From positions 3,658,001-3,722,000 of the forward strand of contig OZ255629.1 in the NCBI GenBank assembly GCA_965276785.1: DNA of 64,000 bases. The letters run 5' to 3'. Below, piece by piece: positions 9,501 to 17,503 of the stretch. The notes under the pieces were generated by a model. That model did no database searches, was not told the origin of the DNA, and worked only from the letters and a program-made list of their open reading frames with translations. This DNA comes from LMUY01 sp965276785. Its GTDB lineage: Bacteria; Pseudomonadota; Alphaproteobacteria; Acetobacterales; Acetobacteraceae. Made by a program: the position numbers and the translations under genes. The first letter of the stretch is position 1. Each line of letters starts with the position of its first letter.

Positions 9501-9994
9501 TCCTGGCGATGTGGGCAGAGGAGGCTGGGCTGGCCCACGCCCTTGCCCAGCTGCGCGAGGCGCGGGTCGGCCCGCTCGAGACCTACACGCCGGCACCGCT
9601 GCAGGACGAGCCCACCGCCTCGCCGCTGCCGCTGGTGATCTTGCTGGCCGGTCTGCTAGGGGCGGCGGCGAGCTTCGGGCTGCAGAGCTACTCGTTCCTG
9701 AGCGCCTATCCGTTCGATATTGGCGGGCGGCCGCAATTCGCCTGGGCGTCGTTTGTTCCGACTGCGTTCGAAAACGGGGTTCTGGCCGCCCTGCTCGCCG
9801 GGTTCGCCGGGTTCATGCTGATCAACCGGCTGCCGCGGCTGTACGACCCGGTGGACGAGTCCGACGCCATGCGCCGGGCGTCGCGCGACCGCTGGTTCCT
9901 GCAGGTGGCGAGCGAAGACCCGGCCGTATTGGCGCGGGCGCGCGACCTGCTGCATGGTTTGCATCCCGCCCTGGTCGAGGAGCTGCCGGGATGA
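9497..9994 (+). CDS. actD: Alternative Complex III subunit ActD (DUF3341)
   Basis: Small membrane subunit of ACIII. The protein begins with a cytoplasmic domain ending in the ETYTPAPLQDE segment typical of DUF3341, followed by two transmembrane helices (LVILLAGLLGAAASFGLQ and VLAALLAGFAGFMLIN) and a short C-terminal soluble tail. It starts in the ATGA overlap with actC. Unlike the rest of the operon it is not directly followed by the next subunit gene: about 250 bp separate it from actE, including a REP-like palindrome. Confidence 0.9.
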   Translation: MILAMWAEEAGLAHALAQLREARVGPLETYTPAPLQDEPTASPLPLVILLAGLLGAAASFGLQSYSFLSAYPFDIGGRPQFAWASFVPTAFENGVLAALLAGFAGFMLINRLPRLYDPVDESDAMRRASRDRWFLQVASEDPAVLARARDLLHGLHPALVEELPG

Positions 9995-10017
9995 GGCCGG
10001 GCTTTTGCATCTCCATC

Positions 10018-10049
10018 GTCATGGCCGGACTTGATCCGGCCATCCACGA
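10018..10049. repeat. REP-like palindrome inside the ACIII operon
   Basis: Nearly perfect hairpin: ATGGCCGGA at 10021-10029, loop CTTGA, TCCGGCCAT at 10035-10043, flanked by CGTC and CCACG. This matches the widely dispersed GTCATGGCCGG...CCGGCCATCCACG type of element in alphaproteobacterial genomes, whose read-through gives the familiar MAGLDPAIH peptide. A degenerate partner (CGTGGATGCCGAGGTCAA) begins near 10126, so the whole insertion may cover most of the 9995-10247 gap. No gene is seen in this gap. Confidence 0.75.
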
Positions 10050-10247
10050 CGTACCCGCAGGTGACGTCGGTCGAGCACCGGAAGGACCTTGCCCAATCGG
10101 CGATTTACGTGACATGCCGGTCCGCGTGGATGCCGAGGTCAAACCTCCGCAGCCTTTCCACGTGCTTACGCACGCGGAACCTTTGGCTGCTCCGCCTTGG
10201 CATCACGGTGTGGGCGCCATCGATTGCCAATGCGGCTGTGTTGCGGG

Positions 10248-10733
10248 ATGAGGCTGCTGCTTGCCCTCGTTATGCTGCTGGTGGGCGGCTGCGACGACAT
10301 GATCCATCAGCCGAAGAAGAACGCCTATGCCGACCAGAGCGTCGGCCCCGGCCCGGAGCCCGGCGGGGTGGTGGATTACCGTTCCCGCCCCGTGGCGCCG
10401 CCGCCGGTAACGCTGGCGTTGCTGCAGCGGGGGCAGAGCCGCTTCCGCATCTACTGCACGCCCTGCCATTCGGAGTTGGGCAATGGGCAGGGGATGATTG
10501 TGCAGCGTGGTTTCCCGCCGCCGCCCTCGTACCACATCGCCCGGCTGCGAGACGCGCCGGTGGAGCATTTCTACGATGTGATCACCAACGGGCACGGCGT
10601 GATGTATTCGTTCGCCTACCGGGTAGAGCCGGCCGACCGCTGGGCCATCGCGGCCTATATCCGCGCGCTGCAGCGCAGCCAAGCTGCCACGGTGGCGGAC
10701 CTCACCCCGGCGCAGAAGTTGGCGCTACAGTGA
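10248..10733 (+). CDS. actE: Alternative Complex III subunit ActE, monoheme cytochrome c lipoprotein
   Basis: Exported cytochrome of ACIII that would pass electrons to the oxidase. The start ATG 10248 gives a short lipoprotein signal with lipobox LVGGC, then one heme site CTPCH (within IYCTPCHSELGNGQG) and a distal Met ligand candidate in GHGVMYSFAYRV. The 161-aa length fits ActE. An upstream in-frame start at 10197 would add residues ahead of the signal peptide and runs into the repeat-bearing gap, so it was not chosen. The stop overlaps the actF start by GTGA. Confidence 0.9.
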   Translation: MRLLLALVMLLVGGCDDMIHQPKKNAYADQSVGPGPEPGGVVDYRSRPVAPPPVTLALLQRGQSRFRIYCTPCHSELGNGQGMIVQRGFPPPPSYHIARLRDAPVEHFYDVITNGHGVMYSFAYRVEPADRWAIAAYIRALQRSQAATVADLTPAQKLALQ

Positions 10734-11737
10734 GACGCGGTGCGCCGCTGGCAGGTTTAGCCGGACTGCTCGTTGCCGCGCTCGGCTGGGCGCTGGAGCC
10801 CGCCGGCTTCTACGGCGGCTGGTTGGCCGCGGTGACGCTGTTCGCCGCCTGGCCGCTCGGGAGCATGGCGCTGTTGCTGATCCATGCGCTGACCGGCGGC
10901 CGCTGGGGAGACGCGCTGCAGCCGGCGCTGCGGCTCGGCGTGTGCGCCCTGCCGCTGCTGCTGCCGGCGGCGCTGCCGCTGATTGCCGGGTTGGCGTCGC
11001 TGTATCCATGGGTGCGGCAGCCGTTCAGTAACGCGTTCTACCTGAACCCGCCGTTTTTCGCCCTGCGCGCAGCACTCTATCTCGCCGTGTGGTTCGTGCT
11101 GGGCTGGCTGGTCCTGCGCGGCCGGGGGCTGGAGCGGGTGGCGCCGGCGGGGCTGTTCCTGCTGGGACTGACCACCAGCTTCGCCGCCATCGACACCACA
11201 ATGTCGCTCGACCCGCAGTTCGTCTCCAGCATCTACGGCATGGTCGCGGCGGCGGGAATGGTGCTGCTGGCGCTATCGCTCGCGGTGCTGCTGACCGCGG
11301 GCGAGGTCGCCGGCGACGTCCGGGCGGACTTCGGCAAGCTGCTGCTGGCGCTGGTGGTGCTGTGGATTTACCTGGACTTCATCCAATTGCTGATCGTCTG
11401 GCAGTCCAACCTGGTGGCCGAAGCGCCGTGGTACGTGCAGCGCGCGCGGGGCGGTTGGGGCGCGGTGTGGCTGGCGACGACGGCCGGGCATTTCGTGCTG
11501 CCGTTCTTCCTGCTGCTGTCGCCGCGGATGCAGCGGTCCCGCCGCGTGGTGGTGTTCGTGGCGGGCTTGCTGGTGGCCATGGAGGTGCTGCGAAGCTGGT
11601 GGACGGTGCTGCCCTCGCTGGGCCGTGGCGCGGATTGGGTCGCGGTGGCTTGCATGGTGGGGGTCGGCGGCGCCGGGTTCGCGTTCGCTAGCTGGGCCGC
11701 CCGCCGCGCGCCGGTGCGGGAGGCCGCGCATGCCTGA
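10730..11737 (+). CDS. actF: Alternative Complex III subunit ActF, polytopic membrane protein
   Basis: Integral membrane subunit, an ActC-related NrfD-like protein with about ten hydrophobic helices. It lacks soluble domains. The reading frame is open from 10031, but that upstream part is out-of-frame read-through of the gap and of actE; GTG 10730 in the GTGA overlap with actE is the sensible start and gives 335 aa. Its 3' end overlaps the next gene by eight bases. Confidence 0.9.
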   Translation: MRRGAPLAGLAGLLVAALGWALEPAGFYGGWLAAVTLFAAWPLGSMALLLIHALTGGRWGDALQPALRLGVCALPLLLPAALPLIAGLASLYPWVRQPFSNAFYLNPPFFALRAALYLAVWFVLGWLVLRGRGLERVAPAGLFLLGLTTSFAAIDTTMSLDPQFVSSIYGMVAAAGMVLLALSLAVLLTAGEVAGDVRADFGKLLLALVVLWIYLDFIQLLIVWQSNLVAEAPWYVQRARGGWGAVWLATTAGHFVLPFFLLLSPRMQRSRRVVVFVAGLLVAMEVLRSWWTVLPSLGRGADWVAVACMVGVGGAGFAFASWAARRAPVREAAHA

Positions 11738-12146
11738 TCAGATGGCCGACCGCGCCCCGTCTGTCACCCGTGCCCTGTCCGCCGCTCGGCATGAGCCGCG
11801 CGACGTCAGCCTCCGCTTCTTCATGCTGCTGCTGAGCGGGATCGGCTGCGTTCTGGTGCTGCTGATGGCGCTGGCCTACGAGATTTTTCCCGGCGAGGTC
11901 CGCGACGCTCGGTTCGCCGGGCCCTTCCCCGCGTTCCCCGCTCCGCAACTGCAACCCGATCCGGCAGCGGATTGGCAGACCTTCTACGCGCGGGAACTGG
12001 CCTGGCTGAACAGCGCCGGCTGGCAGGACCGCAAAGCGGGCGTGGTCCATATCCCGATCGACCAGGCGATGCGCGCGGTGGCAAGCGAGGGCATCCGCGG
12101 CTGGCCCACCGGCAACACCGCGGCGAGCCAAGGGGACCGGCGGTGA
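11730..12146 (+). CDS. Small membrane-anchored protein of the ACIII-caa3 operon, function unknown
   Basis: A 138-aa protein starting at ATG 11730 inside the end of actF and ending in a GTGA overlap with the SCO gene. One transmembrane helix (MLLLSGIGCVLVLLMALAY) is followed by an extracytoplasmic part with the segments LAWLNSAGWQDRKAG and VVHIPIDQAMR. Proteins with an LNSxGWxDRxAGVVxIPI segment occur in aerobic respiratory gene clusters of other phyla, without known function. The position between ACIII and oxidase genes suggests a role in assembling or linking the complexes; this is inference. Confidence 0.75.
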   Translation: MPDQMADRAPSVTRALSAARHEPRDVSLRFFMLLLSGIGCVLVLLMALAYEIFPGEVRDARFAGPFPAFPAPQLQPDPAADWQTFYARELAWLNSAGWQDRKAGVVHIPIDQAMRAVASEGIRGWPTGNTAASQGDRR

Positions 12147-12919
12147 TCCGGCGCGTGGCGCTTGCAGCGCTGCTGCTGCTCACTCAGGCTGCGGCCGCCG
12201 CGGATGACCCGGCGGATTATGCCTGGGACATGCATCGCGGCGCGCAGGTGGCGCTGGCGACGGTGCTGCACGACGAGGCAGGACAGGACATCTCGCTTGC
12301 GGCAGCGGGGGCAGGCAAGCCGCTGATTCTGGATTTGGGCTACTTTCATTGCCCCTCGCTGTGCGGCGTGGCGCGCAGTGACATGCTCGCCGCCCTGAGC
12401 AATAGCGGGCTAGTGGCTGGGCAGGACTATGCCCTGGTATCGCTGTCGATCGATCCGGCGGAGACGCCGCACGATGCGGCCACCGCGAAAGCCGCCGACT
12501 TGGCGCAGACGCCTGGCGCCGGCGGTGTCGCGTGGCACTACCTCACCGGTCCTGCGGACGCCATCGGCGCGGTGGCCGCGGCGGTCGGGTTCCGGAACCG
12601 CTACGACGCGGAGTTTAGGCAGTTCCTACACCCGACCGGCCTCGTGGTGCTGACGCGAACCGGGCTGGTCAGCGGCTACCTGCAAGGCGTCGGCTACACC
12701 GGAGGCGACCTGCGCGCGGCCGTGCTGCGCGCCGGCGCGGGCGGCATCGCGCGGGCGGCCCTGCCCGTGTTGCTGCTGTGCTTCCATTTCGATTCGGCGA
12801 CCGGGCGCTACAGCCTGGCGATCATGAAAGTTTTGCGTCTGATGGCAGGGTTCACCGTGTTGACGCTCGGTGCGCTGATGTTGGCTTTGCGCCGCAAAGG
12901 CCGGGCGGCGGCGCCATGA
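12143..12919 (+). CDS. SCO1/SenC-family copper chaperone for the oxidase CuA site
   Basis: Exported thioredoxin-fold protein that delivers copper to, or reduces, the CuA centre of subunit II. An N-terminal signal peptide (residues 1-20) is followed by the copper-binding CPSLC motif (Cys70, Cys74) and a distal histidine in FLHPTG. A C-terminal hydrophobic segment (FTVLTLGALMLALR) suggests a membrane anchor. GTG 12143 is chosen because it overlaps the previous stop and directly precedes the signal peptide. Its position just before ctaC fits its job. Confidence 0.9.
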   Translation: MIRRVALAALLLLTQAAAAADDPADYAWDMHRGAQVALATVLHDEAGQDISLAAAGAGKPLILDLGYFHCPSLCGVARSDMLAALSNSGLVAGQDYALVSLSIDPAETPHDAATAKAADLAQTPGAGGVAWHYLTGPADAIGAVAAAVGFRNRYDAEFRQFLHPTGLVVLTRTGLVSGYLQGVGYTGGDLRAAVLRAGAGGIARAALPVLLLCFHFDSATGRYSLAIMKVLRLMAGFTVLTLGALMLALRRKGRAAAP

Positions 12920-13851
12920 CGCTGATCCCTGCCGTCTCGGCCCTCGCGCGCGAAACCGACTGGCTGATCGGCGGGCTGCTGCTGGTCTCGCTGCTGGTGC
13001 TAGCGCTGGTGATGGGGCTGATGCTGGTCTACGTCGTGCGATACCGCCGCAGCAGCAATGAGGACCGCGGCCAGGTGGGGCAGAAGACCTGGCGGGTCGA
13101 GGTTGGCTGGACCGCGGCAACGCTGGTGGCGTTCTTCGGCTTGTTCATTTGGGGCGCGAACCTGTTCGTGCGGGTGTACCAGCCGCACGCCGATCCGCTG
13201 ACCATCAACGTCATCGGCAAGCAGTGGATGTGGAAGGTCGAGTATCCGGGCGGGCAGCGCGAGATCAACCAATTGCACATCCCGGAGGGCCGCGACGTGC
13301 AGCTGCTGCTGACCAGCGAGGACGTGATCCACGATTTCGGCCTGCCCGCGTTCCGGGTGAAGCGGGACGTGCTGCCGGGCCGCTACGAAGCGCTGTGGCT
13401 GCACGCGGACCAAACCGGCAGCTTCCACCTGTTCTGCGACCAGTTCTGCGGCACCGACCATTCCGCGATGGTGGGCACAATCACCGTCATGAAAGGGCCG
13501 GAGTACCAGAATTGGCTGGAGCAGAACAGCGCGACGTCAGGGCTGCTGGCGGACGGGCAGGCGCTGTTCATCCGCTATGGCTGCAGCGGCTGCCACCAGG
13601 CGGGGCTGTCCGGCGGCGCCGGCACGGTGCGGGCGCCATCGCTGAACGGGTTGTATATGAGCCCGGTGCCGCTGGCGGATGGCAGCACGGCGATGGCTGA
13701 CGATCGCTACATTCACGATTCGATCGTGTATCCCAAGGAGCAGATCGTCGCGAGCTACCCGCCGGTGATGCCGTCGTTCAAGGGCGTGATTGGGGAGGAG
13801 GACCTGGTGAAGATCATCGCCTACATCAAGTCGCTGGCGCCGCGGACATGA
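12916..13851 (+). CDS. ctaC: Cytochrome c oxidase subunit II of caa3 type (CuA plus fused cytochrome c)
   Basis: Two N-terminal transmembrane helices are followed by the CuA cupredoxin domain with ligands in FCDQFCGTDHSAMVG (first Cys near residue 174) and an upstream HDFG histidine. The C-terminal domain carries a covalent heme site CSGCH near residue 223, which defines a caa3-type subunit II. Electrons would enter through this heme from ACIII or a soluble cytochrome and pass to CuA. ATG 12916 overlaps the SCO stop; the stop overlaps ctaD by ATGA. Confidence 0.94.
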   Translation: MTLIPAVSALARETDWLIGGLLLVSLLVLALVMGLMLVYVVRYRRSSNEDRGQVGQKTWRVEVGWTAATLVAFFGLFIWGANLFVRVYQPHADPLTINVIGKQWMWKVEYPGGQREINQLHIPEGRDVQLLLTSEDVIHDFGLPAFRVKRDVLPGRYEALWLHADQTGSFHLFCDQFCGTDHSAMVGTITVMKGPEYQNWLEQNSATSGLLADGQALFIRYGCSGCHQAGLSGGAGTVRAPSLNGLYMSPVPLADGSTAMADDRYIHDSIVYPKEQIVASYPPVMPSFKGVIGEEDLVKIIAYIKSLAPRT

Positions 13852-15488
13852 GCAGTGCGGCGGCGGCGGATTTTGTCGCGTTGCAGCCGGCGGGCGAGAC
13901 CTACCTCACCGACGAGAAATCGATCTGGTCGTGGTTGCTGACCACCGACCACAAGCGCATCGCCCTGCTGTATTTCGCCTCGATCACCGCGTTCTTTTTT
14001 CTCGGCGGCGCCGCGGCGGGGCTGATGCGGCTCAACCTCGTGTCGCCCGACGGCCTGATCTTTGACCATGAGATGTACAACCGGCTGTTCACCATGCATG
14101 GCGTGATCATGGTGTGGTTCTTCCTGGTGCCGGCGATCCCGGTCACGCTGGGCAACTTTCTCACCCCGCTGATGCTGGGCGCGCGGGACCTGGCGTTCCC
14201 GCGCATCAATCTCATGAGCTGGTATTTGTTCATGGCTGGCGGGGTGATGGCGCTGGTGGGCCTCGCGATCGGCGGGGTGGATACGGCATGGACGTTCTAC
14301 ACCCCGCTCTCCACCGTCTACGCCAAGGGCTACGTCACGCTGGTGTGCCTGGGGATCATCCTGTCGGGGTATTCCTCGATCGCGACCGGGCTCAACTTCA
14401 TCGTCACCATCCACAAGCTGCGGCCGCCAGGCATGACCTGGTATCGGGTGCCGCTGTTCCTTTGGTCGCTCTATGCCACCTCGGTGATCTACGTGCTGGC
14501 GACGCCGGTGCTGACGATGGCGATGCTGCTGATCATCCTAGAGCGGGTATTCCGCGTCGGCATCTTTGACCCGGCGCTGGGCGGCGACCCGGTGCTATTC
14601 CAGCACCTGTTCTGGTTCTACTCGCACCCGGCGGTGTATATCATGATCCTGCCCGGTTTTGGTGTGGTGAGCGAAGTGATCACCGCGTTCTCGGGCAAGA
14701 GCGTGTTCGGCTACAAGTTCATCGCCTGGTCGTCGGTGTCGATCGCGATCATTTCGTTCTTCGTCTGGGGCCACCACATGTTCGTGGCCGGCACCTCGCT
14801 GTATTCCAGCGTGGTGTTCTCGTTGCTGTCGTTCATGGTCTCGGTGCCGTCGGCGATCAAGGTGTTCAATTGGCTGGGCACGCTGCACAAGGGCTTCATC
14901 CGGTTCAACGCGCCGATGCTCTACATCCTGGGGTTCATCGGCCTGTTCACCATGGGCGGGCTGACCGGGCTGTTCGTCGCCTCGCTGGGCGCGGACGTGC
15001 ATCTGCACGACACCTACTTCGTGGTGGCGCATTTTCACTACATCATGGTGGGCGCGATGGTGTCGGCGTTCTTCGGCGGGCTGCACTACTGGTGGCCGAA
15101 GATCACCGGGCGGATGTATCCGGAGGTCGCCGGCCAAATCGCCGCAGTGATGATTTTCTTCGGCTTCAATCTCACCTTCTTCCCGCAGTTCATCCTTGGC
15201 TACGAGGGCATGCCGCGGCGCTATGCCAGCTATTCGCCCGAGTTCCAGGTGTTGAATGTGCTGTCCTCGTGCGGGGCGGTGATCCTGGCGGTGGCTTACC
15301 TGATGCCGCTGGCTTATCTGAGTTGGTCGATCTTCGCCGGGAAGGAGGCGCCGCCTAACCCGTGGGACGCGACCGGGCTTGAATGGCAGACCCAATCACC
15401 GCCACGCACCGAGAACTTCAGCGTGACACCGGTGGTGACCTACCCGCCCTATGACTACCCCAAGCCGGAAGCGCGGCAGCATGTCTAG
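13848..15488 (+). CDS. ctaD: Cytochrome c oxidase subunit I, A2-type heme-copper oxidase
   Basis: Catalytic subunit with about twelve helices that binds heme a, heme a3 and CuB and reduces O2. CuB ligand histidines are visible in YSHPAVYIMILPGFG (about residue 259) and WGHHMFVAG; heme ligands lie in the VAHFHYIMVG segment. The YSHPxVY form, lacking the Glu of the A1 type, marks the A2 subfamily found in many caa3 oxidases. The length of 546 aa is normal. It overlaps ctaC by ATGA and ctaE by eight bases. Confidence 0.95.
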   Translation: MSSAAAADFVALQPAGETYLTDEKSIWSWLLTTDHKRIALLYFASITAFFFLGGAAAGLMRLNLVSPDGLIFDHEMYNRLFTMHGVIMVWFFLVPAIPVTLGNFLTPLMLGARDLAFPRINLMSWYLFMAGGVMALVGLAIGGVDTAWTFYTPLSTVYAKGYVTLVCLGIILSGYSSIATGLNFIVTIHKLRPPGMTWYRVPLFLWSLYATSVIYVLATPVLTMAMLLIILERVFRVGIFDPALGGDPVLFQHLFWFYSHPAVYIMILPGFGVVSEVITAFSGKSVFGYKFIAWSSVSIAIISFFVWGHHMFVAGTSLYSSVVFSLLSFMVSVPSAIKVFNWLGTLHKGFIRFNAPMLYILGFIGLFTMGGLTGLFVASLGADVHLHDTYFVVAHFHYIMVGAMVSAFFGGLHYWWPKITGRMYPEVAGQIAAVMIFFGFNLTFFPQFILGYEGMPRRYASYSPEFQVLNVLSSCGAVILAVAYLMPLAYLSWSIFAGKEAPPNPWDATGLEWQTQSPPRTENFSVTPVVTYPPYDYPKPEARQHV

Positions 15489-16218
15489 CCGCAACCAGGC
15501 GGACGCGCTGGAGCGGGGCGAGCCGGGCAGCGGCGGATATTACGGCACCTGGAAGACCAGATCGCAGGATGGCGCGGTCGCCCGGCACATCGAATTCCAA
15601 TATGCCGGCATGGAGCACCAATCGGGCACGGCGCTCTCCGGCATGTGGCTGTTTCTTGCCACCGAAGTTCTGTTCTTCGGCGGCTTGTTCCTGCTCTACA
15701 TGGTATATCGCTGGCAATACCCGCATGGCTTCGCGGTGGCCTCGCAGCGCACCGAGGTGGTGATCGGCACGGTCAACACCGCGCTGCTGCTCACCAGCAG
15801 CGCGGTGTTCGCCTGGGGCCTGGGCCAGGTGCGGCAGGGCCGTAACCGCCGCCTGTTTTGGGCCTGCGTGCTGGTGGCCGCACTCGGCCTCGCGTTCCTG
15901 GCACTGAAGGGAGTGGAGTGGACCGACGACCTGCACGAGCATCTGTTCCCCGGCCCCGGTTTCGCCATCACCGGGCCGGACAATGGCGCCGCGCAATTGT
16001 TCTGGCTTTTCTACTTCATCGCCACCGGGCTGCATGGCGTGCATATGATCGCGGGCGTAGGCTTGGTGGCCTGGCTCGGCTGGACGGCGCGGCAGGAGCG
16101 CTATAGCGCGGGCTATTTCACGCCGGCGGAGGTGGTCGGCTTGTACTGGAGCTTCGTCGACATGGTGTGGCTCTGCCTCTATCCGCTGATCTATCTCGCG
16201 GGTGGCGCCGGGTCATGA
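15481..16218 (+). CDS. ctaE: Cytochrome c oxidase subunit III
   Basis: Membrane subunit III with seven predicted helices, including GMWLFLATEVLFFGGLF and a final WSFVDMVWLCLYPLIYL typical of the family. ATG 15481 lies inside the end of ctaD; an earlier in-frame start at 15451 would extend it further into ctaD and is less likely. The stop overlaps the next gene by ATGA. It stabilises subunit I and supports proton uptake in the family. Confidence 0.92.
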   Translation: MSSRNQADALERGEPGSGGYYGTWKTRSQDGAVARHIEFQYAGMEHQSGTALSGMWLFLATEVLFFGGLFLLYMVYRWQYPHGFAVASQRTEVVIGTVNTALLLTSSAVFAWGLGQVRQGRNRRLFWACVLVAALGLAFLALKGVEWTDDLHEHLFPGPGFAITGPDNGAAQLFWLFYFIATGLHGVHMIAGVGLVAWLGWTARQERYSAGYFTPAEVVGLYWSFVDMVWLCLYPLIYLAGGAGS

Positions 16219-16502
16219 GGCCGGCGACGGTGACGCTGACCTGGCTGGGACTGCTGGGGCTGATGGGCGCCGAACTGCTGCTGTCGCGGTTTGCGGCAAC
16301 GCGGGAGGTCGTGCCTTTCGTGGGCATCGCCATGGCTGTGCTGGTGGCATTGACCTTCATGCGCCTGGGCAGCAGCCGCGGCTTGGTGCCGGTGTTCGCG
16401 CTGGCGGGGGTGTTCTGGCTCTGCGTCATGCTGGGGCTGGGCGCGCTGGACTCGTTCACCCGGCACGATGTTCCGGTCGGGGCACACACTCAGCCGGATT
16501 GA
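16215..16502 (+). CDS. Cytochrome c oxidase subunit IV-like small membrane protein
   Basis: A 95-aa protein made of three hydrophobic helices, last gene of the respiratory operon and overlapping ctaE by ATGA. Size, topology and position match caa3/prokaryotic oxidase subunit IV (CtaF/CyoD-like). Start ATG 16215 is preferred over an upstream in-frame ATG at 16167, which lies within ctaE. The element at 16518 begins 16 bases after its stop and may help end the transcript. Confidence 0.8.
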   Translation: MRPATVTLTWLGLLGLMGAELLLSRFAATREVVPFVGIAMAVLVALTFMRLGSSRGLVPVFALAGVFWLCVMLGLGALDSFTRHDVPVGAHTQPD

Positions 16503-16517
16503 GTCCTCATGTGGACC

Positions 16518-16591
16518 GTAGGATGGGTGAAGCGCAGCGCACCCATCAGCCGCGGCGAAATGGTGGGTTGCGAAGGGCAACCCACCCTACG
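16518..16591. repeat. Dispersed palindromic element, copy B
   Basis: Begins GTAGGATGGGTGAAGCGC and ends CAACCCACCCTACG. The outer 11-base ends pair, and inside them GCGCACCCATC pairs with ATGGTGGGTTGCG, giving a nested cruciform-like fold. It lies between the convergent ends of the oxidase operon and the VOC gene. It is closely related to copy C at 46870 and more distantly to copy A at 281. Confidence 0.8.
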
Positions 16592-16610
16592 AGCCATGTG
16601 GCCCAACCCC

Positions 16611-17462
16611 TCACGGCAGGAACTCGACCGGGCAGCCCATGCCGAACGCCGCCGGCGACACGATGCGGCCGAGAGATTCGAGTGCGGGCACGCCACCCAC
16701 CTGCAACGCCGCCCGGGTCTGCTCCAGCCGCTTGGTGCGCAGCGTCAGGGCCGCCATGAAATGAGCACGGCCGCCCCGGTCGGCGGCCGCCGCGCCAAAC
16801 TGCGCGGCGACGGCGTCGTGGCGCAGGATTTCGATGCGGGAGGTGCCGGCGGTTAGGGCCACCCCGCCGTCAATCGCCTGCATCGCCGGGTCACCGAACA
16901 TGCGGGCAAACAGGGCGCCGAGGATGGCTGGATCGTCCGATGCGATCACCGCGCGCACGACGCCGGTGGCGCCGTTGGGGTGCTGCCGCCACTCGTCGCG
17001 CCATACCAGTTCGCGCGTGAGATGCTGGCAGAAATACAACCTGCCGGGGCGTCCGGCCTCGGGCTGGATATGAACGGTGCGGAAGCGTGCCTCCGCCGGA
17101 CCGCCGGGCAGCGCAACCGGGCGAGTGAGCTCGTTTGGGGGCGTGGCCGGCACCCCTCGAGCGGCGAGGGCGCGGTAGCTGGCGGCGGCGTCCTCGCTGC
17201 CGAACACGAGGCCGGCGAGCCCGAACGGGTCGGCCAGGATTTCACGCCGCGCGCTCTGCTCGCCAGTGACGGCGATTAGTTCGAGGTAGTCGGTGCCGAA
17301 CACGGCGAGGTGGTTGGCGGAGCCGAGCGAATGGAAGCCGCGCGGCGTCAGGGTAAAGCCAAGTCGCTGATAGGCGGCTTGCGCCTCATCGAGACGATCG
17401 CGCGCGTTGACGACGACATGGTCGAAGGTGGGCGTGGGCCATGGCCCGGGTTCGGCTGGCAT
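16611..17462 (-). CDS. VOC-superfamily (glyoxalase-like) protein
   Basis: A 283-aa protein with the glyoxalase_3-type N-terminal half: FDHVVVNARDRLDEAQAAY and LGSANHLAVFGTDYLELIAV contain the paired-beta-alpha elements and candidate metal ligands (His in FDH and Glu in YLEL). A second module begins near ATGVVRAVIAS. Substrate is not predictable; relatives include dioxygenase- and lyase-like enzymes. ATG 17462 is chosen; a TTG at 17507 overlapping the MFS stop is an alternative that would imply tight coupling with the upstream transporter gene. Confidence 0.8.
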   Translation of the reverse strand: MPAEPGPWPTPTFDHVVVNARDRLDEAQAAYQRLGFTLTPRGFHSLGSANHLAVFGTDYLELIAVTGEQSARREILADPFGLAGLVFGSEDAAASYRALAARGVPATPPNELTRPVALPGGPAEARFRTVHIQPEAGRPGRLYFCQHLTRELVWRDEWRQHPNGATGVVRAVIASDDPAILGALFARMFGDPAMQAIDGGVALTAGTSRIEILRHDAVAAQFGAAAADRGGRAHFMAALTLRTKRLEQTRAALQVGGVPALESLGRIVSPAAFGMGCPVEFLP

Positions 17463-17503
17463 CGCGCCATGCTGCGCCGGCCTTGCAGACAAGCCAAGCG
17501 GGC

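Noticed and set aside
10031..11737. 568-aa extended ActF
   Set aside because: The N-terminal 230 residues are read-through of the repeat gap and actE in a wrong frame; the start at GTG 10730 overlaps actE as elsewhere in the operon.
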